DNA of 64,000 nt from Taudactylus pleione. Taxonomy: Eukaryota; Chordata; Amphibia; Anura; Myobatrachidae. Below are positions 22,764-34,421 of the stretch, one piece after another (the first letter of the stretch is position 1; every line of letters starts with the position of its first letter). The stretch covers positions 8,022,001 through 8,086,000 of the forward strand of contig JAUIMM010000121.1 in assembly GCA_031769625.1 (NCBI GenBank), read 5' to 3'. The notes under the pieces are model-generated. The model searched no databases and was not told the origin of the DNA. It worked only from the letters and a program-made list of their open reading frames with translations. Both the position numbers and the translations under genes were made by a program.

Positions 22764-23090
22764 CTGCCCACAATCTGGAAAGTACAGATTATATCACTGT
22801 ACACACTCTCCTGATTTCAGGCTACACTCATGGCAGATGTAAACAGAATGATCATAATGAGCTGGCAAAGGGTGTGATTGACATAACATTACTTTCTACT
22901 GTTACTTCATTCTGAGTACCTGTGAACATAAATGTTGTATACATTTGACACCATCTCTTTCTCCACCACATTTGAAAGGCATTCCATTTATCAAAGAGGT
23001 GAGTGTATTCTTATGTAAAAATGAACACATATTTTCACTATGCTCAGTGAGCACTATACTTGCACTTTCTTTCTTGGGAAGGGTTCCATA
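22764..23090. other. Unassigned interval
   Basis: No supported feature. Confidence 0.4.
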
Positions 23091-23484
23091 CAAAAGGTCG
23101 ACAATGAAAAGATCAACAATGATTTGGTAACTAAACACCAGAAAGTCGACATGACAAAAGGTCAACAGTACCAAAGATAGACAGGTACAAAATGTTGACA
23201 GGTTGAAAATGTTGACGTGGAAATGGTCGACATTTCTTTTTTTTTAATTAGGGTTAGGCATTTACTGGAGGGTTAATGTTAGGCACTAGGAGGGATGGTT
23301 AGGGTTAGACATCATTGGGAGGGTTAGAGTGAAGATTAGAATTAGAACACAAAACGTGTCGACCATTTACAGTATGTTTCGTCCATTTCCATGTCGACCC
23401 TTTGAACATGACGACCTTTTGTACCTGTCGACCTTCTATACTGTTCAACTTTTGTCACAAATTATTGTCGACCTTTTATTGGGA
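23091..23484. mobile_element. MITE built from GTCGAC motifs with telomere-like core
   Basis: Inverted ends AAAAGGTCGACAAT and ATTGTCGACCTTTT. The arms contain GTCGAC or one-base variants roughly every 15-40 bases (about 23097, 23143, 23225, 23357, 23392, 23427, 23466). The middle (about 23250-23330) is TTAGGGTTAG-like. No ORF. A related but more decayed element is at 26785-27057. Confidence 0.7.
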
Positions 23485-24070
23485 AAAAAAGGACACATGC
23501 GATTCAGGCTTTTTCTCTGATAGTCTTTAGTCATTTTTTAATATATACAAAAGTGAGCATTGTATGATTTACTTGTTTACCCTATCTTCAATACATGAAG
23601 GAGGCAACACTCACAACACTAGAAATAATAAAATAACAGCTTCTTTGCTCTGGGAAGAGAAAGTAATTATGAAAGGTCTGATTCCAAATGAGGGAAGCTT
23701 ACTACTGTAAATCACACACCATTATTGGAATAATAATCCACACAGTGTACGCTATTGATTATTCTTTATTATTTCAAGTTGCCAACATAAGAAAGATACA
23801 TACACAGCAAAAATATCTTCTTCATTCATAAAAGGATATTTTTCAACAATTATAGGAGAGTTTTTTTCAAATTGAAGAGAACTGTTTGTGCAAAACACGT
23901 TTTTGGGCCTGATGAGAGTGACTGCTAAGTGCTAAGCCAGTTTATGTAGTGATAAAAATGGGCACCCACATATGAGCCTATACGGGTTTGCATGATTCTA
24001 ACACTTACACCATGAGGCAACTGGAGGTGGGACGGGAAGGAGATCCTCTAATGTAGGCTGAGTACAGTAA
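23485..24070. other. Unassigned AT-rich interval
   Basis: No supported feature. Confidence 0.4.
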
Positions 24071-24077
24071 GGATGCC

Positions 24078-24755
24078 TTGGCGCAATTGTTAAAACTGGC
24101 AGACAGGGTCACAAGCACATCTCCACTTGAGAAAGTCATATTCATTCCTTTATTAACACAGGACAATTCATTATTCCAACATTACCATTCAACCCTGAAA
24201 ATACTGCACTCTTCTATATTACAAGAGGTTCATGTCAAAACCCTATACAGGGCACATGTGTCTCAGGGTCAGCGTAGCCATTTTGTCTCTGATGAAGATG
24301 GGCTGTGCCCCAAATGTAAATCTACCTCGGCAACATTCTTCCATAACTTCTGGGCCTGTGAATGTATCAAAAAGTTTTGGTTTAAGGTGGTATACTTCAT
24401 TAATCACACATTCTCCCTGAACGTACACCTACATCCTATACCGTTATTGTTTGCAAATTTTGAAGCCTAGCATCTTAACACACAGGAAAAATCCCTATTA
24501 CCCATGTTAACCATGATAGTAACAATAGCAAAGAAATCGATCCTTAACACTTGGATCAGTTCCAAATCCCCTTCATTAAGAGATGTGGAAGCACTACTGC
24601 TGAGATATATGTGCTTTGATAATTATTACATCTTTTCGATTGTTGAATCGAGCCCCCACACTTTTATACGCAAGTGGGGCCCCTACTTGACATCAACAAA
24701 TTTAATCCTACAAACCAGTCTAAGAGATCTTTTGGAAATTAAGGACAGCTGATCG
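24078..24755 (+). pseudogene. L1/Tx1-like LINE ORF2 C-terminal remnant
   Basis: Tail of a non-LTR retrotransposon ORF2. Frame 24078-24470 includes a C-x2-C...H...C cluster (CPKCKSTSATFFHNFWACEC), the cysteine motif that follows the RT and connection domains in L1-type proteins. After a stop at 24470 the same sense resumes at 24504-24752 with LTMIVTIAKKSILNTWISSK, resembling the conserved 'A-K-K-x-I-x-x-x-W' stretch near the L1/Tx1 C terminus. RT and endonuclease are absent (5' truncation, normal for LINE copies). The stop makes it a pseudogene. Confidence 0.65.
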
Positions 24756-25235
24756 ATTATATTACAGAAGTACGTTCTAATCAATAATTTAGACCTTACC
24801 TCATCCTGATGCAGCAACACCTTCGACATACACCTGAATCCCTTTCATAGCTAGCAAAAACCCTCTGTATTCTACTGAGTATAACTGCAAGACTCAGATT
24901 TACTTAAGAAAGTTTGTGTATGTTGGTTATCAGTTTTCCTTCCCCCCTCTATCTTTACGTTTACTTTATTTTAGTTTGTGATCGATGGTTAAGTTACAGT
25001 GAGACGTTATCTACAAACTGATGGAAAATATGTGGTTTAACACACATACTCTCGTTCATTTACTGGTGAAACATATTGCCAATTGGTTATCCTATATTCC
25101 TTCTTAATGATACTGAACCCCTTGATGTTTTGATTTTCATTGTCCTTCTGCGATTTGCATGATCACTTTTATGTTGATTTTGGTTTGTTTTTGTATTATT
25201 TGAACATTTTCAAGAAATACATTTGAGAAAGTCAT
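24756..25235 (+). repeat. Probable LINE 3' untranslated region
   Basis: AT-rich sequence following the ORF2 tail up to about CATTTTCAAGAAATACATTTGAG. No poly(A) tail is visible, so the end is inferred. Confidence 0.35.
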
Positions 25236-26784
25236 ATTATTTGCAGGTGGTGTAGGGCATGTGTTACTAATGCCGACATGCACATGTGTCCTCATATACC
25301 TAGCCTCAATGTGGCGCCAGATGCCTGGAGCGAGTGAACCGGCTCCTGTGCGTCTTGGCTTGTGCAGAGCATCTTTTTCACCATAATGTATGTATTAGTC
25401 GCAATGCAATGTGGAAAAACCGCTTTACAAGACTGCACTGATTAATTTGACATGTGACACTTGTATATCTGTGTGCAACTTAGACTGATTCTCTACAATA
25501 GAACTTGGCGTGAAAGCTGTGGTCGCTGCATCTTTCACTTCGTGTGCAGATTCAGACTCATAATTGATTGGGAGGTAGAAAAAGGGGTTTTGTTTCCCAA
25601 TATGTAGAGTTCAATGTGTAATGAGCCAGAGTCACAAGATGACCATGTTACAGTGTCCCACAGCTGTTCCCATGCACCTGGTTACAAATAGTATCTCCTT
25701 GTATGTGTTCTACTTCTCATTATGCTTTCTTAAATGAATCTCTTCCTAATGACTTTGCATTATCACTGAGTAAACTGTAGCGCCTGGCATTGCAGCAAAG
25801 AAAAGCCCAATGATAATCATCCGTTACTTATAGCTACAATATCGTTCTGGCACTTACCTGTATATTCATTTTTTACTCATCTGTAGCAGCCATTTACTTT
25901 CTGCTTAGTCTTTTGGTTGTTTTTCTTGTAAAATAGCTGGCGAGGCCCATGCAATAATATCTATAGATTTATATCTCTTTCTGGCTTGTATTCTACACAT
26001 TGCAGTAATGAGGATAAAGTGAGGTGATTTTGCAGACCTAATCTGGCACTTATCCGAGTGGGCTCACTGTCAAATAAAGAAACAACAAAGCAGAATAAAG
26101 ATGGTGGGGACCTGGATGTGCGTAGGCACAGAATATTCAAATCCAAGTGAAAAGCTGGATGAATCAGGTACCCTGGGCACATCAATCACATGACCCCCTT
26201 CTAACAACTGCAGCTTTAGTAGCAAAGAGAAAGGATATTAGGGTTGATTTACTAATGCTGCATTTAGAGGTAAAATTTTCACCCACAGCAACTAATCAGC
26301 AGTAAGCTTATAGCTGTCCAGTACTGTACAAGCTAAAAAAATTTAATCAAGTGTCTGATTATTTCCAAGTTAGTAAATAAGTGTAAAAATAACGCTATCC
26401 AGCATTTGTGGGCTACATGCAAAAGCAGCCAGTTTTTACATGCATGCAAAAACAATAACTGTATTTGCACCCCTTGTATTGTGACATGATTTGTTCTAGA
26501 CACAAACTTGCTTGTTTTTTTTTGCTTTGCTCCCAACTCAAAATCAGCCCCTAAATGTCGAAACCTTTGTAATAAATGTGCCTTTTAAAATGAGTGCGCA
26601 CATCGCCCCAGTCCTAAATAATTATGTGATCATGGCCATGGAGTACCTGTGTCTGGAGTGGCTGAGCCCAGTCAGTGGGTCCTCGGAGGTGTACACAAGG
26701 GTGAGCTGTTAAAAAAAAGTGAACGTATGGAAAAATAGAGAGGTGGGCGATGGATGCGGGGTAAGGTGATAAGGATTGTGTAGG
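25236..26784. other. Featureless interval
   Basis: No gene, paired inverted ends or tandem array was found. A GGTTGATTTACTAATGC stretch at 26244 resembles MITE ends seen at 43562, without a certain partner. Confidence 0.4.
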
Positions 26785-27057
26785 GATGCAGTCACCATGT
26801 CAACAGTGACAATGTCAACATTTATAATGTCGATAACAGAAGGTCAGCATTCATGTCGACATGGTTAAAATGTCAACATCGTAAATGTTGATACCTGGAA
26901 AATGTTGACATTTGAATCAGGGTTACCGTTAGGGTTAGGGATAGTCTCGCAGTAAAAAGACACTGTTGACATTTCAACAATGTCTACATTACATCAGTGT
27001 TCACAAACTGAATGTCAACATGGTCAATGTCAATATAATGAAATGTCGGTAAGGATA
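26785..27057. mobile_element. Decayed GTCGAC/GTCAAC-type MITE
   Basis: Rich in ATGTCAACAT, ATGTCGACAT and TGTTGACATT motifs on both arms with a short GGGTTACCGTTAGGGTTAGG centre, the same plan as 23091-23484. It abuts the 3' edge of the minus-strand solo LTR, which may have been truncated by its insertion. Confidence 0.55.
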
Positions 27058-28619
27058 CTGGCTATACACCTTCCTACCTATACCTTCTAAAACCTGCCTA
27101 TAACCTCTAAGATTTACGCTATTTGCGTACACAGTCATACAGTAAAATAAAGACCTTAGACCTTGAACATGTGTTTCCAAAGCACAAAGTATTATTCAAC
27201 CAAAGTACAGATAATACACGCTGTGATCTAAGTACAATTTAGCGGAAAGAAATTATACAGACCCAAGATACAGTCATACATATGCAAGAGCTCTGGGACC
27301 CAGATTCCGGCATCAGCAAGAGACCTCCATCAATCAGCTATCAGCAGAATAGACTAGAAACCCAGGGTCAGAGCACACATATTTACCCCCCAGAAATAAG
27401 CTGAACAAAAGAGAGGTCTTGTTGCTATTCCATTGGCTCTCCTTCACGGTGCGTTTGTTACAAGGCACTTAACAGGTTGATTCAAATGGCCACAGTCCAG
27501 CCTCCAACAGCTGGTTGCCTTCGTTTTCCCACCTCATGCAAATCTAGACTGTTGGTTTTACAAAGTACATTTTGGTTCTTTATGTCTTTACGGTCCATAA
27601 GTTGCGAACGCATGTTCCGATCTTCACACCGATGATACCGGAAAGCTGTGGATAAAGTGCGGATCAGTATGACATCAAACACGGCTTACTTATCACGTAT
27701 TAAACCTTAGATACCAAAATAGTCTTTATTTCACAGCATTTGTAATAAATGAATAAAACTTGGATCTTTTACTTTATAGCTATGGAACCTTTTGTGTAAG
27801 TGTGCATTATGTAAGTATTAGGGATATGGGAAAAGACGCTAGTTAGGTTTATCTGATTTAGGGCAGATGTGCACGCATGCAGCTAATAAACAGCGTTCGC
27901 ATGCAGGATATTGTGCATTTGCTACTGTGCGTCATGTTAGCAGCGCAACTGAGCGTAATGTGTGGTGTTTATGCATGAGATTCTATTTATGATGGATTTA
28001 ACAAATATATATACATATATGTATATATATATATATATATAATTTATATATATATAATTATATATATTATATATATACACATTTCTCATTCCTTACTAAC
28101 AGTTTCAAACTGCAATGCAAATGTGTTATGGGCAGTGAGCTTCACTTCTCAAGCAAGGTGGAGACCCCCAGCTGTGTTGGTGCCAGCCTGTCTGAAAAAG
28201 AGCAGATTTCTTACCATTGTTCATTCAGTCAATTCAAGTGTTTGGGCCATATTACAATTGCCACAGCTACACCTGTCCACATGTGAGGTCTCTCCCTTTA
28301 CATGCAAAAACACTCACAGTTCCTGGTGTATTGTCTATTCTAATTACTTTTCTCAGGAGGCTGTTTTTCTAGTTGTTTTGGTATTTCTCTATGCAAGGTT
28401 GTCCCCAGAATGGGCCTGTCATGGCTTCTAAAAAGATTATCAAAAACATTGCCATCTGTACTTAGCTCGTGAGTTGTAACTTAAAATGGCGCTGGTCGCA
28501 AAATGGCGTCTTGCAGATTCTTGTTTCTAAAATGGAGTCTAGCTGCCATTCGCAAGATGGCGTCGAGCACGCTAATTTTTTACGCTGATTCCGTCTCAGC
28601 CACTAATCCAGCTTCGACA
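27058..28619 (-). repeat. Solo LTR related to the tandem retrovirus, minus strand, interrupted
   Basis: In reverse complement it begins TGTCGAAGC (28619) and follows the LTR at 6088: the CGCCATCTTGCGAATGGC, AAATGG and TAAAGACTATTT regions are recognisable. It continues to about 27060 with TACCTTCTAAAACCTGCC-type sequence, equivalent to the LTR 3' part. About 27825-28480 has no counterpart in the LTR and is probably a later insertion. More diverged than the three tandem LTRs. The terminal bases at 27058 are lost. Confidence 0.7.
28004..28079. repeat. AT microsatellite
   Basis: ATATAT with interruptions, inside the segment inserted in the solo LTR. Confidence 0.9.
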
Positions 28620-28760
28620 GTCGGCATATTCAGTGTTGGCATAATGCCCTTGTTCACATTCTCATGTTGACCTAATGAATGTCTTCATTGTAATAGTACT
28701 CATAATATAACAAAACCGTTGTGCACAAATTATGCCTCTGTAGAAAGCTATTAGGCATTT

Positions 28761-29045
28761 AAGGGCAGAACAGTAGCACAATGGTAAGCATTTGTCTCAA
28801 CAGTGGGTTTATAGATTAATTCTGACCATAATCCTATCTTGTTGAGTTTGCATGTTCTTCCCCTACTTGCATTGGCTACTTCTGGGTGCTCCAATGTCCT
28901 CTTACATTCCCAAAATATAATGGCAGGTTAACTGACTTTTGGCAAAATCAACTGCGTGTGTGTGTGTTCATGTGGTGGGGTATATAGATTATAAGCTTCA
29001 CTAGTTCAGGTCTGCAGGGTCTGAAACATTGTATAATAAGGAGCT
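28761..29045 (+). repeat. tRNA-derived SINE-like repeat
   Basis: Begins GGGCAGAACAGTAGCACAAT, which aligns with GGCAGCACGGTGGCNCAGTGG-type vertebrate repeat heads. TAGCACAATGG fits a pol III A box. A weak B box (GGGTTTATAGATTAATTCT in place of GGTTCGAATCC) follows, then GTTTGCATGTTCTTCCCCTA and GGTGCTCCAATGTCCTCTTA, the usual body of this family. Too mutated to be transcribed by pol III. Followed by a TA microsatellite. Confidence 0.65.
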
Positions 29046-29054
29046 ACAGTACTG

Positions 29055-29055
29055 T

Positions 29056-29100
<45 letters not shown>

Positions 29101-29108
29101 TATAATAT
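29055..29108. repeat. TA microsatellite
   Basis: Nearly pure TA dinucleotides directly downstream of the SINE-like repeat. Confidence 0.9.
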
Positions 29109-29355
29109 ATCAATTATCTAATTACAGCAAAAATATAACGGTCATATTTCTATACTCCTTCTCCTGGACCTCTCTGCTGCTTTTGACACCACTGATCACC
29201 TTCTTAAATTTCAATTTATTGTCCTTTATGACACAGTTCTGTCATGGTTGACTTCAAGTTCCTACCTATCTAATTGCTCCTTTTGTGTCTCTACCTCTGG
29301 TACTATACAGGCTTACCTCCACTTCCTCTATATGTTGGAATCCCCTAAGACTCTG

Positions 29356-29979
29356 GGCCTAATTCAGACCCGTTCGCTAGCAAGCGGTCGCTCGGAGCGA
29401 GCAATGTTTTGCAAAGTGCGCATGCATATGCATCACAATGCGCGTGCGCAAACTAGTCCGAGCGATCGGGAAGCAATCGCTCGCCCAGCAGAGACAGCCC
29501 AGCTGAATGAGTGACAGGTCAAGCCGTTTGTGGGTGGTAACAGGGGCAGGCCACTGGAAACGGGGGAGTGGAGGTGCGAACGCAGGCGTGCCAGAGCATC
29601 TTAACGCCGTTTCAGAGGCGTGCATAATTAACAGGCAGCGTCATAGTACATGTCACCTGATTGATTTATGCACTGAAGTGCTTGCAGTGCTTGCGGTAGG
29701 GTACAGTCAACCGCAAGCGCTGCAGTCAGTTCCGATGGAACCCGATCTACGGGTGGTTGGCTGGGTGCATGGTTGTATATACTTCCTCGAGATGACGTTC
29801 GCTAGTGGGCGGCTAAAGACAGACTGGTGGGCGTCTGCATACACAAAGTGATCACACGCCAAGACATAGTGGGCGTGCTTATGCATGGCCGTGCGATCGT
29901 CTGCCTTGACGTCACTTAGCTGAATTTGCATTCGCTGGGAGCGAGTGTCTTCATCTAGCGACCGGGTCTGAATCAGGCC
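29356..29979. mobile_element. GATTCA-type MITE (copy E), nested in the LINE
   Basis: Left GGCCTAATTCAGACCCG, right GGGTCTGAATCAGGCC. Flanks CTCTG (29351-29355) and TTCTG (29980-29984) match at four of five bases. Rich in GCGATCG and CGCTCG motifs. Confidence 0.8.
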
Positions 29980-30155
29980 TTCTGTTCTTGGTCCTCTGCT
30001 TTTCTCACTAGTACCTCTTGGGATACTAATTCACTAATCGGCCTCTAGTATTACCTATACGCAATCCCCAAATCTACCTCTTCTCTCCTGACCTCTCCCC
30101 TTCTGTACTATCTTGTGTTATCAACTGTCTTTCTGCTATATACATGTGTATGTCC

Positions 30156-30608
30156 GGAATGGGTACGTAATGCCGGCTGTTGGGATGCCTCCTGTCACAA
30201 TACCGATGGCATCCCGATGGCATCCCGATATTTGGTATCCCGACAGGAGTTGGGTTAGTATACTTACCCTCCCCCCTTCTCCCCCTAACCCTTCCGTCTT
30301 GTAGCCTAACCCTAACCCTCCCCACCTCACATTCTAACCCTCCACGTTAGTCCCTAAACTTAAGTTTCCCCCCTTAGTGCCTAACTCTAACCCCCCCAGT
30401 GGTGCCTGACCCTAACCCTCCCCCCTCCATGGCTAACACTAAGGGCGCCTGGCTTACGTTTGTTCGGGTATGCGTCCTCCCTGGATTCCAGCTTTGGGAT
30501 TGAGATAAGCATCGGTATTTTGACGCCTATCTTATATCCCTTGTAGGGATTCCAGCATCGGGATTGTGACCAGCGGCCTCGCAGCCACAGGTCTCAGAAC
30601 TACATCCC
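30156..30608. mobile_element. DNA element with telomere-like core (copy 2), nested in the LINE
   Basis: Left GGAATGGGTACGTAATGCCG, core CCTAACCCTAACCCTCCCC-like units (about 30285-30440), right ACTACATCCC. Flanks GTATGTCC (30148-30155) and ATATGTGC (30609-30616) match at six of eight bases, consistent with an 8-bp duplication. Confidence 0.7.
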
Positions 30609-31065
30609 ATATGTGCTAACGCTACCTAATGTTCAACATGTACTAAACAGAACTTATCATTTCTCTCCTCCCAGAGTTACCTCCCCTCACATCTTCCTCA
30701 CAGCCAATAACAACACAATTTCCTCTGTCTCCCAATCACTTTACTCAAGTCTCTGTCTTATTCCTGATATACTGTTGTAACCACTTTAGAAATATAGCCA
30801 GAACAAGCTTTTATTACCAAAGATGCTATCAAAACTCTTATATATTCTCTTATCATCTCTTGCCTGAACTACTGCATCCAACTCCTATCTGATATTCCCT
30901 CTCACCCATCTATCTTCTCTTCAATCCATTGTCTCTAGTAACCACCCTCAATTCCACCTACAATACTCCTCCCATGTCACTACCCACCTATGGAATTCCC
31001 TACCACGCCCATTCAGGCTCTTCTACACTCTCCAAATCTTTTACCCTGCTTCAACCTATACCAGA

Positions 31066-31514
31066 GCAGGATTGGGAATTAAAAGTGGCAATGGAAAAAA
31101 ATTCTAAAAAATTGGCCTCATATGCTGTAGGCTTGTCCAACTCAAATGTAGGTGGAGCCAACACAAAAGTAGGAGGGGGTAAAATACATTTTCCCTAGCA
31201 GTGTAAAAGGAAGAAAATAAATCACATTGCCTGTGCCTATCTGAAACTTAGTTTCCCAGTGACCGCCGTGCAATACCGAGAGAAACCTAGTGACCACCAT
31301 ATAATACAGAAAGCATACCCCTCACACATCAATTATGTCTTCTAATAAGCATTAACCCTCTAATTGCTTGCCTCAGTATCCTCAAAGAATCCATTCATCT
31401 TAATTAACTCCATTAAGAACCTTTTACCTCATGGCAAAAAACAATAATCCTAAGTAACTTCCCTATATTTAACATTACTTTCCTCCCTCCAGCTCCACTC
31501 ACCTGTTTGATGAT
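31066..31514. other. Unassigned interval
   Basis: No supported feature. Confidence 0.4.
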
Positions 31515-31517
31515 ATA

Positions 31518-32058
31518 GGGGTCTATTCATGAAGTAGAGAAAATCCATGTTTAACTGAAAACAGTGCTTTTCACGGCTTCTGTGGATAAGTTCATGACTT
31601 CTGCAGCTGCACCCCCGCTCCATGGCTGGAACGCTCCCCCATACAGTAGTATGGGGAGAGTGATTCATAGAAGAACAGAACACTCAGCTTTCTGTTGCTC
31701 TGCTGCGTATAGATTCGCCATTTCAGAATGGCGTAAACTGTACACCAAAACGAAAAGCAGTGAAGTTGAATACGTCCCTGCTCTCTGCCCGTCACTCAGT
31801 GCTAGCCCAGCGACCTTTGCAGCAGGTCTGGCGTGACCTGCTGGTCTCAGATACTGGCCCAATTGCCGTGGGAGGAAGACATATCAGACTCCTGATATGT
31901 CTGTCTTTGCTCTGCTTCCCGGGATTGCAGAGGGACCGTTTACTGGAAGATGTTGCCTGACAGGTAAGTTTACATGAATTGCTACAAAATATTACATCTA
32001 TGTGATGTTATAGTGATATTTTTTGGCAGGCAGTTAATGTGTTACATGAATAGAGCCC
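31518..32058. mobile_element. MITE with GGGTCTATTCATG ends
   Basis: Left GGGGTCTATTCATGAAG, right TTACATGAATAGAGCCC, ATA on both sides (31515-31517 and 32059-32061). Three-base duplication suits PIF/Harbinger. No transposase. Confidence 0.65.
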
Positions 32059-32084
32059 ATAATGTTCTCTTTATTGAACCCACA

Positions 32085-32365
32085 TAGGGCGGGATGCATG
32101 ACGCATCGCTCTCGCGATGCTAAGCATTGCGCTGGTCACGACGGTATGCATGACGATCCCCGCAAAGGACCACTGTCGGAAAGAGCATCCCATTGTGATG
32201 GAGATATGTCCGGGTCTATGATGCGGGGGGTGCTGGGAGGGATCCAATTGGATCCCTCTATCAGCAATCTCCGGGTAGAAACCCTTAGGCTTCTATGGGT
32301 AACGCTATCAGGAAGATGGCGTTACCCACCACCACCAAGTCCCATAGTACATCGCATTCCGGGGC
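32085..32365. repeat. Palindromic repeat family P, copy 1
   Basis: Contains GCATGACGCATC-like ends, GGGATCCAATTGGATCCCTC and GCGTTACCCACCACC. In reverse complement it aligns to 35505-35880 through the TCCGGGGCTTGG, GGATGGCGTTACCC and GGGATCCAAT blocks. Confidence 0.6.
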
Positions 32366-32690
32366 TTGGAATGCGTAGTAGTGCCCCTTATACAGTGCCC
32401 CCAGTAGTAGTGCCCCCCTACACATAAAACACACAGATACACACAAAACTATACTTACCCGAATCCCTGCGCCCGCCGCCGTCTGCTCCTCCTGCTCAGC
32501 ACTATGGAAAAGATGTCATGACGTCTCTCCTTTCACCCACTGCGGGAGCCGGAAGGCAGAGCTCATGAGTGAGCTCCAGCCCAGCACCGGCAGCGGCCCT
32601 GGGTGCAGCAGCCAATAAGAGTCTGTCTGACTCTTACTGGCTGCTAAAACAAACACACCGCCACAGGAAGGATTGGACGTAGACTTCACT
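32366..32690 (+). mobile_element. Fragment of the hAT family seen at 43617-46000
   Basis: GTGCCCCTTATACAGTGCCC units followed by GAGATGTCATGACGTCTC-like and GAGCTCATGAGTGAGCTCCA blocks, then AAGAGTCTGTCTGACTCTTA. These match 45120-45660 in order. Both hAT termini are absent. Confidence 0.65.
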
Positions 32691-32778
32691 GTTAGATGTA
32701 TGTAATTTGTTTTGTCCAACATGTAACAGGAATTGGGCAACAGAAGTCCAAGGGCCTGATTCAGATTGGGTAACAGAG

Positions 32779-33342
32779 GACCTGATTCACTACGGATCAC
32801 TATAGCAATCACAGCTGCGATTCCGTACGCAAGTCTGCTGCGAAAATATGCTAATGAGTGCATTCGCAAAGCCATCACACAGCCAGCATAGAGATGCCCA
32901 CTACCGCTATCTCACATCCGTAATACAGACATGTCCTCTTGCATCTTGGCTGCATACATGGCAAATCCCGCCACGCATAGCGTGAGTCGCACACCCGCAA
33001 GCGGGTGCGCGTGTTGCGTTTGCACCCTTGACCCCATAGGATTGCATGGTGCAATCGCAGTGCGCGCCATGGCGTACCATAGCGCATGCAACTGCAGGTA
33101 ATTGAATGCCGCGGTGTGTGCGCACGTTTGCAGCGTGATCGGCAAGGATGTAATAGGACACATCTGTACCTTGCAGTCCTGCATATACTTCGGGAATATC
33201 GAGTAACATCGACCGTAAGTGATCACAGTGCTATCGCAGTGCTAACTCATGCACGAGTACTGCAAAGTATACGCATGCACGGTATGCACCATTGCCCGAT
33301 CTGAGTACGCTGTTGCAATTGTGATCCACGATGAATCAGGCC
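32779..33342. mobile_element. GATTCA-type MITE (copy F)
   Basis: Left GACCTGATTCACTACGG, right GATGAATCAGGCC. Flanks CAGAG (32774-32778) and CAGTG (33343-33347), four of five equal. Inner sequence rich in TGCGATTGC-type motifs, as in 3526-3917. A separate 26-base scrap of a left end (GGCCTGATTCAGATTGGG, preceded by CCAAG) precedes it at 32753. Confidence 0.75.
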
Positions 33343-33349
33343 CAGTGTA

Positions 33350-33960
33350 AGCTAGAGCAATTTTGTAAGTAATAAAGTGGTGAAAGAGGGTGTGTAGGGG
33401 AGTGTTTTTTTAAATAAATGTATTCAACATGCCTTGTGTGTGTCTTGTGTTCATTTTTATATTTTTTACAGACAGGCCCCTAATGTCTGGGCATGCTGGC
33501 ACTTGTTGTTCCACAAGTGCCATCATGACGGTGCAGGCTGGCAGGCTTGTTGGGTTCTGTAGTCTGCCTGTAAAAAAACCCAATATTATTATTTATTTTT
33601 TTACTATTAACAGGGCTGGCTGTTTCTTGGGAAAAGGGACCACATTATTTATTTTTAATAGTCCCAACTTTCTGAGGGATTCCAGCCCTGGACTGACCAG
33701 TTTGGGGCTGGTTTTCCTAATTGCTGGGTGACCCCCACACTGTGTGTCAACCTGCTTTAACGTCCACCCCCCCGGCTGGTTAAACCTGGTGCCGGTTATT
33801 GGAAAATAGGGGGTACCCCAAGTCATTTTTTCCCCTTATATTCCAGTAACAGACCAGGTTTAGAGGTCCAGGGCTGGCCATTGATATGGGAGGGTAACCC
33901 ACACATTTTCTTTTTTAATTTAACTATTTCACTGCTACCAGCATAATCTAACTAGAGACT
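33350..33960. repeat. Probable interspersed repeat, class unknown
   Basis: Contains inverted stretches such as GGCACTTGTTGTTCCACAAGTGCC (about 33500-33523), and runs like CCCCCCGGCTGGTTAAACC. Looks like part of a DNA element but I cannot find its ends. Confidence 0.35.
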
Positions 33961-34113
33961 TTGGAGAAGGTTGTTGGTAATATATTATATTTTCTACTAG
34001 GCTTTTAATTTTAGGTTATTAGTTCTTGATTAACGAAAACATTATATGTGGTTGTATAGTTTATTAAACTACCATCCTGTATGTCACTGCCATGCCACTA
34101 TGTTTCATAGATG

Positions 34114-34421
34114 GGGTGGGACCAGGTTGCCGGTGCTCAGGATCCCGGTGGTCAATATCCCGACTCCAACACCCTGACGGGGTTAGAATACCGACACCTG
34201 ACAGTCGGCATCCTAACCCTCGCTACCCGGTGCCTGAACCTAGCCTCCCCCATAGTGCCTAAACCTAACCTCCCCCTCCCCACACCCTAACCCTCCTACC
34301 CTAGTGCCTAACCCTCCCCCTATCTCGCTACTTACCTTCAGGGTGCCGGCAGTCAGGATGCCGGCGCCGGGATTCTGGCACTGGTATTCTAAGCGCCGGC
34401 ATCCCACTGAACGTATCCCTG
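34114..34421. mobile_element. DNA element with telomere-like core (copy 3), 8-bp duplication
   Basis: Left GGGTGGGACCAGGTTGCCGG, right CACTGAACGTATCCCTG, core of CCTAACCTCCCC-type units. CATAGATG on both sides (34106-34113 and 34422-34429). The neighbouring paralogue at about 34501-34525 has the uninterrupted sequence TTTCATAGATGTGC, so it acts as an empty site. Confidence 0.8.

Larger units (their letters stand above)
29130..31065 (+). pseudogene. L2/CR1-like LINE reverse transcriptase, split by two DNA elements
   Basis: Pieces of one RT in order: LLLLDLSAAFDTTDHLLKFQ (about 29155-29215, motif with the first catalytic aspartate), then LSWLTSSSYLSN (about 29242-29277). After the MITE at 29356-29979 comes LGPLLFSLVPLG (about 29989-30024). 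After the element at 30156-30608 comes KTLIYSLIISCLNYCIQLLS (about 30830-30890), matching the SRLDYCNSLL region, and WNSLP (about 30990). This is the order in L2/CR1 LINEs. Frames differ and stops occur, so it is dead. The insertions are younger than the LINE copy. Confidence 0.75.

Noticed and set aside
23895..23930. CTGATGAG preceded by CAAAACACG, a possible hammerhead
   Set aside because: GAAA and stem II do not occur in the right order on either strand.
29054..29251. ORF starting with a long isoleucine/tyrosine run
   Set aside because: Translation of a TA microsatellite; the useful LINE frame lies in another phase.
32774..33347. Host gene suggested by clustered ORFs on the minus strand (32516-33226)
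   Set aside because: They span a MITE and flanks, lack motifs and overlap each other in several frames.
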